Assembly (NCBI GenBank): GCA_905197485.1 | Contig: CAJJYZ010000012.1 | Location: forward strand, 1-59,803 | DNA from: an uncultured Lachnospiraceae bacterium | GTDB lineage: Bacteria; Bacillota; Clostridia; Lachnospirales; Lachnospiraceae | Length of the DNA: 59,803 nucleotides | Reading direction: 5' to 3' | Shown here: piece by piece, positions 53,464 to 59,803 of the stretch | Layout of the letters: every line of letters begins with the position of its first letter | How positions within the stretch are numbered: position 1 is the stretch's first letter | Made by a program: the position numbers and the translations under genes | The notes under the pieces: model-generated | The model's database searches: none | Seen by the model: only the letters and a program-made list of their open reading frames with translations | What the model was told of the DNA's origin: nothing

Positions 53464-53589
53464 ATAAAAATCAGATTTGTAAATTCAGAACGAAAGATGG
53501 TGATGCCTATGGGGAGTGTTAATGTACTCAGGTTTATTTGTATTGCTTGGAAATTGAAAATTTTATGAATGGCAGGAGGGAAAAAGCCT

Positions 53590-54570
53590 ATGGCGGGTCA
53601 TGATATTGTTATCAAAAAATATATGGAAGATAAGGAGCGGTTTTCCGATTTGATGAATGGAAGTTTGTTTCATGGAAAACAAATCGTGAAGGAAGAACAT
53701 TTGAAACAGATAAAAGGAGAATCCAGTATCCATCTGATGGATAAAAATGAGAAGAGGAAAAGTGTGATACGGTATCGGGACGTTGTGATGAAGACGGACT
53801 ATGTGATATTTGCGATAGAAAATCAGATGAATATTCATTATGCAATGCCGATTCGGACTATGTTGTATGATGCGTTGAGTTATGCTGACCAAGTAGAGAA
53901 GATTCGAAAAGAGCATAAACGAAAAGGGGATAAATTGTCAGATGATGAATTTCTCTCGGGAATGAAAAAAGAGGATATCATTTATCCGGTAATTACGGTT
54001 GTTGTTTACTATGGGGAAAAAGAGTGGGATGCAAGTCTGGACCTTTATGGAATGATGGAGATTGGGAGAAAAGGATTGATTACGGAAGAATTGAAAGAAG
54101 CATTGCCGAATTATAAAATCAATCTGATTCATGCCGGTAATATTGAGAACCCTGAAAAATATAAATCAAGTTTACAGTTAGTATTCGGGATGCTAAAATA
54201 TAAAGCAGATAAGACCGAATTGATGAAATATTTGGGAGAGCATAAGAAGGAACTTTCAAATATTGACAGGGAAACATATGATGTGATGGGGATTTTGCTT
54301 CATATGGAAAAGAAATTGAATGATTATCGACGAAAGAAAGGAGAAAAAAGGGACATGTGCGAAGCAATAAAGGAAATGATTGAAGATGGCAAAATGGAAG
54401 GCAAAATGGAAGGTAAAAATGAAGGACTGATAATTGGACGTATTGAAGCTACGATAGAAATGTGTCAGGAATTTCAGGTTTCTAAAGAAGATACAGTGAC
54501 CAGGATTGTTGAAAAATTTTCGATAGAAGAAGAGGAGGCAAAGAAGTTCATGGAGGAATACTGGAAATAG
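53590..54570 (+). CDS. Rpn-family putative nuclease/transposase (PD-(D/E)XK)
   Basis: 326 residues from ATG 53590, 11 bases after AGGAGG; ATG 53569 in the same frame lacks a site. The start MAGHDIVIKKYMEDKERF matches Rpn-like proteins, which promote recombination. The nuclease core is around IRYRDVVMKTDYVIFAIENQMNI (about 62-85) and VITVVVYYGEKEWD near 134. The C-terminus has short GKMEGKMEGKNEG repeats, also family-typical. Such genes are mobile and occur in many paralogues. It precedes the agr locus. Confidence 0.85.
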   Translation: MAGHDIVIKKYMEDKERFSDLMNGSLFHGKQIVKEEHLKQIKGESSIHLMDKNEKRKSVIRYRDVVMKTDYVIFAIENQMNIHYAMPIRTMLYDALSYADQVEKIRKEHKRKGDKLSDDEFLSGMKKEDIIYPVITVVVYYGEKEWDASLDLYGMMEIGRKGLITEELKEALPNYKINLIHAGNIENPEKYKSSLQLVFGMLKYKADKTELMKYLGEHKKELSNIDRETYDVMGILLHMEKKLNDYRRKKGEKRDMCEAIKEMIEDGKMEGKMEGKNEGLIIGRIEATIEMCQEFQVSKEDTVTRIVEKFSIEEEEAKKFMEEYWK

Positions 54571-54636
54571 AAAGAAGAAGCTGTCTTCACAGGAGCATGA
54601 AGGAAGAAAAAGTGTAGGAAAAGGACACAAAGAAAA

Positions 54637-55374
54637 ATGTTACATATATTGATATGTGAGGATGACAAGAGATTCTCGGAGATATTGGAAGAACTAATAA
54701 AGGAGGAGATGCAAGGGAAAGAGCTGTCATATGAATGTCATACGTTTGCCTGTGGACAGGATTTTCTGAAAGAGAAGACTTATGTAAATGAATTGATTTT
54801 TATGGACATTGAGTTACCGGATATGTCCGGTCTGGAGATTGCAGGATATTTGAAAGAAACACAGCGGAATAAAAATCTGATTTTTCTTACAAACCACGAT
54901 TATCTTGTCTTTCCCTCTCTAAAATGTTATCCGTTTTACTTTATGCAGAAGAATAAACTGAAGGAAGAGCTCGGAAGTGTGTTGGAAGAGTTTTTGAAAG
55001 AACGGATTGAGAAAAAAGAGGACAGAATTTTTGAATACTGTGTGAAAAACAACGTGTATCATGTATTGATGGATGAGATTATGTATCTGACATATTGGGA
55101 ACACAGGGTATCCTTAATGCTTCAAAATGGAGAGAAAGTGGAATTCCGCGGTAAGATTAAAGAGTGCGAGCAACAATTGAGCGGATTGGATTTCTTCAAG
55201 GCGAACAAAGGGACTTTTGTAAATCTAAAATATTGTCAGAGACTGGATGAAAATGGATTCTGGATGAGAAACGGAGAAAATATTACTGTTAGCAGAGAGC
55301 GCAGGAAGGATGCGAAGATGTGTTTTATGAAATATCGGAGGGAAGTCAATGCAAACAATCGGGATGATATTTGA
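54637..55374 (+). CDS. agrA: AgrA-like LytTR response regulator
   Basis: 245 residues. The receiver domain (1-125) has the acidic pair CEDD near residue 8 and phosphoacceptor Asp57 in LIFMDIELPD. A LytTR DNA-binding domain (about 140-240) follows, with YLTYWEHRVSL and FFKANKGTFVNLKYC. It is predicted to activate the locus when phosphorylated by the downstream kinase, whose gene overlaps by 26 bp. The ribosome site AGGAAAAGG is at moderate distance. The gene symbol is by locus context; sequence identity to known AgrA was not measured. Confidence 0.88.
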   Translation: MLHILICEDDKRFSEILEELIKEEMQGKELSYECHTFACGQDFLKEKTYVNELIFMDIELPDMSGLEIAGYLKETQRNKNLIFLTNHDYLVFPSLKCYPFYFMQKNKLKEELGSVLEEFLKERIEKKEDRIFEYCVKNNVYHVLMDEIMYLTYWEHRVSLMLQNGEKVEFRGKIKECEQQLSGLDFFKANKGTFVNLKYCQRLDENGFWMRNGENITVSRERRKDAKMCFMKYRREVNANNRDDI

Positions 55375-56668
55375 TAATCTTGCAGAGATAGTGGAAGCTG
55401 CTATTCTTGTGTATTTTTTTCATAAGATGTTTGAATTTAAGGAAGAGGTGTCAGGAAGAACATGTAAGATGGTTACTCTGTTTCTTACTTTGTATGCGAT
55501 GGCAAGACTCTGTATTGAATTTGAGTTAAATGATTTAATCTTTACAGTATTGTGGCTTAGTGTATTGTTGTTATATAGTAACCGATATTTAAAAAGCACG
55601 AAAATGCAACATTTGTTATGGAGTATGTATACATTATTATTGATTCCGCTTGTGAATCTGGTATTGCTTTTATTGGCATGTGTTGCGACGAAAACATCAA
55701 CGGAAACTTTTATATCAATTGATAATCCGAACTGGTGGATGATTGTAATTCTTTCACGATGCTTTTATTATGGGATTTTGAGATTGACACTCTATTTTAA
55801 TAAAGAACGGAAAGTAAAGTTATCTCGAAAGTACGTGATTACAATGGTTATCCTTTTTGGATATTCGATTGTGATAGAGGCAATTTTGCTGGCAGGTTTT
55901 CAATTCGACAATGGAGAGTCCTATAAGCTGGGACTTCTTTGTATTGCCTTAGGTGTTGTGTTGGTTGATACTTATTTATTTGTAATGATATTTAAAATCA
56001 GCGAAAAGTCTCAACAGGAAGAAAGACTAAGATTGTTACAGGTTCAAAATGAATTGCAGGAGCGCAGAATTCTGGAGGCAGAAACAGAGACAAGGAGAAT
56101 TCGGCAGATTCGCCATGATTATAAAAGCTTGATTTCTAATATCAATGTGATGCTGGAGAAGAAAGAATATGAAAAAATACAGGAGTATTTAGAAGAGATT
56201 ACAGGATATTATTTGAAGAGTATACCGGAATATATCTGTACGAAAAACTCTTTGCTTGATGCGGCGATTAATACGAAGTTTGCATATTGCAATGAGAATG
56301 GAATAGAAACAAGCTGTAAAATAGTGGGTGATTGTAATGGGATTGATGATTTCCAATTAGCAGTGATTGCATTAAATCTTATGGATAATGCTATTGAAGC
56401 AAGCGAAAAGGAAATAGAGAAAGAAATTGATTTACAAATGAAGCAGGATGATGAGTATATTCATCTTATCGTAAGAAATCGCATTCGTAATTCTGTATTG
56501 GAGAAGAATCCCGAATTGAAGAGTTCTAAGGAAGAGAAAGGACATGGGCTGGGATTGGAGCATGTGAAAAACATCTTGGAAGAAAACAAAGGATTGTGGG
56601 AAGTATACGAAGAAAAAGGATGGTTTTGTGTACATGTGATGTTCTTGAAAACAACTAAACGGTTGTAA
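55349..56668 (+). CDS. agrC: AgrC-like sensor histidine kinase (GHKL)
   Basis: 439 residues. Six to seven membrane helices (about 10-215) form the peptide-sensing part. A coiled linker and a dimerisation segment with the phosphoacceptor His256 in RQIRHDYKSL follow, and then a GHKL ATPase domain (NLMDNAIEAS near 345 and KGHGLGLEHVKNILEE near 400). This is the architecture of AgrC-type quorum-sensing kinases. It overlaps the response regulator gene and precedes the pheromone gene, from which a terminator hairpin separates it. Confidence 0.9.
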   Translation: MQTIGMIFDNLAEIVEAAILVYFFHKMFEFKEEVSGRTCKMVTLFLTLYAMARLCIEFELNDLIFTVLWLSVLLLYSNRYLKSTKMQHLLWSMYTLLLIPLVNLVLLLLACVATKTSTETFISIDNPNWWMIVILSRCFYYGILRLTLYFNKERKVKLSRKYVITMVILFGYSIVIEAILLAGFQFDNGESYKLGLLCIALGVVLVDTYLFVMIFKISEKSQQEERLRLLQVQNELQERRILEAETETRRIRQIRHDYKSLISNINVMLEKKEYEKIQEYLEEITGYYLKSIPEYICTKNSLLDAAINTKFAYCNENGIETSCKIVGDCNGIDDFQLAVIALNLMDNAIEASEKEIEKEIDLQMKQDDEYIHLIVRNRIRNSVLEKNPELKSSKEEKGHGLGLEHVKNILEENKGLWEVYEEKGWFCVHVMFLKTTKRL

Positions 56669-56714
56669 ATTTTTACTATTCAAGGCGTGGAAATAACAGT
56701 TTGAGGATGGCTTG

Positions 56715-56743
56715 TTGAATGATTGAAAAAAATAAATTACTAT
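56715..56743 (+). promoter_or_regulatory. Candidate agrDB promoter
   Basis: TTGAAT (56715-56720), a 17-bp spacer and TACTAT (56738-56743). Its -10 is inside the left arm of the terminator hairpin, so RNA begun here would lack that hairpin. Confidence 0.45.
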
Positions 56744-56776
56744 CATGTCTAGGTGGAGATATGGTAGTAATTTTTT
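56735..56776 (+). terminator. Terminator between agrC and agrD
   Basis: AATTACTATCAT (56735-56746) and ATGGTAGTAATT (56761-56772) form a 12-bp stem with one G-T pair, then a T run. It ends 4 bases before the agrD ribosome site, so agrAC readthrough would be limited. Confidence 0.85.
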
Positions 56777-56787
56777 GTTGGAGGTAA

Positions 56788-56961
56788 ATGAAAATGAAGA
56801 AAACAATTTTGACTATGTTAAAAAGAGCAATTGAAGAAACCGTAGTAAAAGGTGAAAATCAAGCCTCTGCTTGGGGAGTGTATGAGCCAAAAAGAACGGA
56901 AGAGATAGAGAAGGAAATTGAAAGATACATGAAGCAACATGATAGAAAAAATAATAAATAG
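56788..56961 (+). CDS. agrD: AgrD-like cyclic-lactone autoinducer precursor
   Basis: 57 residues: an amphipathic, basic N-terminal helix (MKMKKTILTMLKRAIEE), a core NQASAWGVYEPK (about 24-35) and an acidic/basic C-terminal tail. The core fits AgrD peptides, in which a Cys or Ser closes a thiolactone or lactone ring and a conserved xEP segment follows. Here Ser27 would give a lactone, with a five- or six-residue ring (to Val31 or Tyr32). A GGAGG site lies ahead of ATG 56788. It overlaps agrB by 23 bp. The gene is short and easily missed; the assignment rests on core motif, size and position. Confidence 0.88.
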   Translation: MKMKKTILTMLKRAIEETVVKGENQASAWGVYEPKRTEEIEKEIERYMKQHDRKNNK

Positions 56962-57529
56962 AATTGTGGATTTTTTAGAAATTGAGAATCTAATAAAACA
57001 AGAGCAAGAAGAGTTTTATAGATATGGGAGTGAACTCTTAGTAATGTCTTTGATAAATGGTTTTAGTGTATTGCTCGTAGGCATAGTAACGAAACATTTT
57101 ATCTTAGCAGTAGTGTATATCTTAATTTTTGCATTTGTTAGGACAGAAATAGGAGGTTTTCATGCATCTACATATTTTCGCTGCTTCAGTTACTACATGT
57201 GTATATTTTTCTTTATAATATGTGGTGAGCAAATTTGTCTGCAAATTCAGGTGAAACGAGTGTGGATGATATTGATTAGCGTATGTGTCTTAATATTGGA
57301 ATTTGCGTTTGCCCCAGTAACTATGAAACGGAAATTGAAAGAAGAGGAAAGAAGGCAGGCAAAAAGAAATGGCATTATAAAGACTTTATTATGCATGGTA
57401 ATTATGTATGTTAGTTTTGACTTTTATTTGGCGCTTAGTTACGATATTTTTCTTATATTGTGTGTGATTACCGGGTTAATGGTAATCGGAAAATACTCAT
57501 CTAAAAAGGAGATTACAGGATGTCAATAA
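56939..57529 (+). CDS. agrB: AgrB-like peptide-processing membrane protease
   Basis: 196 residues with about six membrane helices. The catalytic pair is visible: His75 in RTEIGGFHA and Cys82 in STYFRCF, spaced seven residues apart as in AgrB of staphylococci (His77/Cys84). It would cut the C-terminal tail of AgrD and form the ring. Its ATG lies within agrD and there is no strong ribosome site, so translation is probably coupled. The next gene overlaps its end by 10 bp. Confidence 0.93.
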   Translation: MIEKIINRIVDFLEIENLIKQEQEEFYRYGSELLVMSLINGFSVLLVGIVTKHFILAVVYILIFAFVRTEIGGFHASTYFRCFSYYMCIFFFIICGEQICLQIQVKRVWMILISVCVLILEFAFAPVTMKRKLKEEERRQAKRNGIIKTLLCMVIMYVSFDFYLALSYDIFLILCVITGLMVIGKYSSKKEITGCQ

Positions 57530-57936
57530 AGGAAATTGTGAGTAGATATAAGAAAAGAGTTTTTTTCTTGACGGTATTTATTACATTAGGAGTAGTTGCC
57601 AGTAGCGTAAATCCTATGATATATGGTGGGATTATTGATGGGATTACGAACACAGATAAAGAAAAATTTAAAATTTGTCTTATATGTTTTCTGCTTATTC
57701 AGGCAGTAATACAAGTGTTTGGTTTATTAGAGACTTATATAGGACAACTAACAGTTACCAAAATTGAAAATGAAATAAAAAGGAATTTGTTCGATAGAAT
57801 TTTGCGCTTTAAATGTTCGGCATTGGACAGGTATAAGGAAGGGAAATTATTAAATCGTTTGGAATTTGATGCGGATCGTAATCTGTATGTTGATGATTCT
57901 GCTATCGGTGATTGCAATTTCCATTATCTTATCTGA
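57520..57936 (+). pseudogene. 5' fragment of an ABC exporter (type I transmembrane domain)
   Basis: The first ~117 residues read as the start of an ABC_membrane domain (helix at 13-35, NPMIYGGIIDGI, and KIENEIKRNLFDRILRF, ending GKLLNRLEFDAD). Full exporters have about 550-600 residues. After about 57876 the sequence leaves the family and the frame runs into a stop at 57934-57936. The next stretch, in another frame, is the inside of an FtsX-like permease. The gene is therefore cut off by a deletion or rearrangement. An AAAGGAG site and overlap with agrB suggest that it once belonged to the agr operon, perhaps for peptide export or immunity. Confidence 0.8.
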
Positions 57937-59224
57937 AAGAGAACTTTCCACCATCCTAAAAGGAACGGTAGTAAAAGAACGAAGAATCGTTACAGTAAAG
58001 GCGCTCATTTTTGTGGCACTAGGAATTTCGATTATGGTTGCTGACATGACACTTGTGTTCCGATGTGAAAATCTGTATATCCAAAATTATTTATTGTTGT
58101 TCTTTTATATCGGATTTGGAATTGCTTTCATATTCGGAACAGGATACCTCTTTGAAAAATATAGGAATAGCCGAAGATATTTTCGAAACATTCTCGTGTG
58201 GAATGACTTGTACCATTATTTTAATTCCAATAAATATATGGTGTTGATACAAGCCTTTATCGGAGTGATTGTCATATATTTTTCATCCTTCTTTCTTTCG
58301 GGAATTATGGGAAATAAGGAAGAAGTATATCCGAATGATATTCTGTGTATCTGTCGAGATGGGAGTATGTTGAAGGAAGAAATGAAGGAGAAGTGGGGGA
58401 TAGAAGGAATTTCTTTTCCTTTTGTAGAAGTGAATCCGGATTTCGCTGAAGGAAGAATCGGCATCTCTGAAAGCTGTTATCTTCAGGATTTCGGTGAGGA
58501 AGCAGGACTCGCAGAAGGGGAAATCATCAGCATATGCGACACAGAGGATATGCAAAGTTTGCTGGATGAGGAAAATGCAGGGAAGAGTAGACAGATATAT
58601 TTTGAAAATAGAGAAGAGGGAGAGAATTATATCGTTAAGTCCGAGAGAATAGAGCGGCATTTGGGCTTTGGTTTTGGGGGCTTGGTTGTATTTCCGGATG
58701 CTGTTTTTGAAAATATAAGACAGGCTACAGGCGAGAAAAAAGAGATGCTGCTTCTGAATGTGGAAGGAAGTAAACTGGATGAAATAACCGTATGGTTGGG
58801 AAAGCAGTCGCAAAACGAAGTGGAGACTGTATTTTCTAAGCAGATAGAAAGTGAGAATAGAAAAAGAGAAAACAGTTTAACGATAATCGTTTTAGTCATC
58901 ACAGATTTTACGATTCTTTTCTTTGGAATGTTTATACAATGGTTAAAAATGTTTTCAAATTCCAAACGGCTGCGGGATAAATACTTATTTTTGAAAACGG
59001 CGGGAATGAAAGAAAAGGAACGAAAGAAGACGTTGAAAAGAGAAATCAGTATTCCGATTTGGACAGTCATTTTATGTGCGGGTTTGATTGGCGGAGTTTT
59101 TGCCGAGAAGAACTTACATGGTGAATGGAAAATTTTAGTTTTTCTGATATTGGAATACTTTTTGGTTCAATATCTGTTTCTGGAAAGTATGCGGATATGG
59201 ATTGTGAGAAGAATGGAGGATTGA
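57866..59224 (+). pseudogene. 3' fragment of an FtsX-like ABC permease
   Basis: About 450 residues remain. It opens in mid-helix (RIVICMLMILLSVIAISIILSE) followed by TILKGTVVKERRI, with no signal of a real start. A second helix pair (about 50-100), a large extracellular segment (about 150-335) and a C-terminal FtsX-type block (LKTAGMKEKERKKTLKREI, two further helices) follow. This is the layout of the C-terminal part of MacB/BceB-type permeases, which work with an ABC ATPase such as the next gene. The 5' part is missing at the chimeric junction near 57870-57885. Confidence 0.75.
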
Positions 59225-59229
59225 AAAGC

Positions 59230-59760
59230 ATGAAAGAAGTATTGAAAGTGGAAAATTTGATTCGAAACTACAAGAAGCCGAACAAGAAAGAAGGAGAGGA
59301 AGATATCAAAGTCCTGAAAGGAATCGATTTCACGATTCATGAAGGAGAGTTTGTCGGAATCATGGGAAAGTCCGGTTGTGGTAAGACAACACTTTTGAAG
59401 GTGCTTGGAATGATTGATTATGCGACGGACGGACATATTTATTTTAATGAGCGGGATGTCAATGATTTATATGGAGATGAATTGGCGGATATCAGACGAC
59501 AGGATATCGGATTTATTTTTCAGGACTTTTATCTGATGGACAGTCTTTCTGTGAAAGAGAATATTATGCTGCCGATGATTCTCGATAAGGCAGACCCGGC
59601 AATCATGAAGAAGAAAGCACAGCAATATGCAGAGCTTTTCGGAATCGAGCATCTGCTGGAGAAGAGCCCTTATGAACTGTCGGGAGGGGAGAAGCAGAGA
59701 GTGGCAATCTGTCGCGCCCTTATCAACGACCCGGAACTTATCCTTGCGGACGTAAACTGA
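59230..59760 (+). pseudogene. ABC transporter ATPase, interrupted after Walker B
   Basis: 176 residues read from ATG 59230: Walker A GKSGCGKTTLL near residue 48, Q-loop FIFQDFYLMD near 96, signature LSGGEKQRVAICRAL near 150 and Walker B LILAD near 170. The family continues with EPTGNLD, but here the sequence becomes VN and stop. The D-loop and switch His are lost, so the product should be inactive. The break falls at 59752-59753, where unrelated sequence begins. It is the partner of the FtsX-like permease, as in BceA/MacB-type pairs. Confidence 0.88.
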
Positions 59761-59803
59761 ACCCCATGTGCTTACTGTACATAGCGTGTACACAGTAGGA
59801 TTA
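59752..59803. mobile_element. Possible end of an insertion element interrupting the ATPase gene
   Basis: From the break onward the sequence reads GTAAACTGAACCCC and then a TACTGT/ACAGTA hairpin. A start with GTAA is seen in IS66-family ends, but only about 50 bases are visible, with no transposase and no second end. The identity is a guess; the abrupt loss of homology is what supports an insertion. Confidence 0.35.

Noticed and set aside
53497..53568. 23-codon leader peptide before the Rpn-family gene
   Set aside because: It has only a weak ribosome site, no unusual codon runs and no attenuator hairpin behind it.
54390..54430. Tandem GKMEGKMEG coding repeat as a possible recombination site
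   Set aside because: Short EGK-type repeats are normal at the C-terminus of Rpn-family proteins.

Overview
The window looks like a chromosomal segment of a spore-forming, Gram-positive gut anaerobe, most likely a member of the Lachnospiraceae (Clostridia). Support: a low-to-moderate GC coding style, spoIVA, the dgt-dnaG-rpoD-trmK-nif3 and infC-rpmI-rplT gene orders, a two-sortase pilus operon, a high-molecular-weight rubredoxin, and a GH112 lacto-N-biose/galacto-N-biose phosphorylase typical of mucin- or milk-glycan-using gut bacteria. The species cannot be fixed from the sequence alone.

Layout. 1-1512: a complete ISL3-type insertion sequence with terminal repeats and a perfect 8-bp target duplication, landed exactly on the stop codon of a zinc-ribbon membrane protein. 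2.5-10 kb: a DUF5688 gene, then a sortase-assembled pilus operon (tip adhesin, backbone pilin, class C sortase, small basal-type pilin with an APQTN signal, class B sortase), followed by tRNA-Arg(CCG). 10.2-19.6 kb: pepV, nfo, flavin reductase-rubredoxin fusion with an operator-like palindrome, argS, alaX, a CPBP protease and a GH112 phosphorylase. 19.7-22.5 kb: an NlpC/P60 wall hydrolase behind a perfect WalR-type box, and the infC-rpmI-rplT operon with a structured leader and an AUU start. 22.5-26.2 kb: two lipoproteins (one frameshifted in its signal peptide), twin tRNA-Leu(AAG) genes and a DUF2935 protein. 26.4-34.4 kb: the macromolecular-synthesis cluster dgt-dnaG-rpoD-trmK-nif3, a TGS-domain nucleoside kinase and an RluA-type pseudouridine synthase. 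34.4-53.3 kb: housekeeping genes (aroC, an L,D-transpeptidase, tgt, yajC, an aminopeptidase P, a polysaccharide deacetylase, prs, a DUF512 radical-SAM protein, der, plsY, gpsA, spoIVA, an NCS2 permease, xpt, an HD hydrolase and an HTH/TPR regulator). 53.4-59.8 kb: an accessory region with an Rpn-family nuclease, a full agr-type quorum-sensing locus whose 57-residue pheromone precursor is easily missed, and a decayed ABC-transporter tail that is chimeric and then interrupted at the window end.

The most informative parts are the agr locus (response regulator, kinase, Ser-type AgrD, AgrB, with a terminator/promoter overlap just ahead of agrD), the pilus operon (two sortase classes with two kinds of sorting signal), and several small regulatory signals: the WalR box, the PerR/Fur-like site, the AUU start of infC, a CRP-like palindrome, and an inverted dispersed extragenic repeat present at about 21.0 and 53.3 kb.
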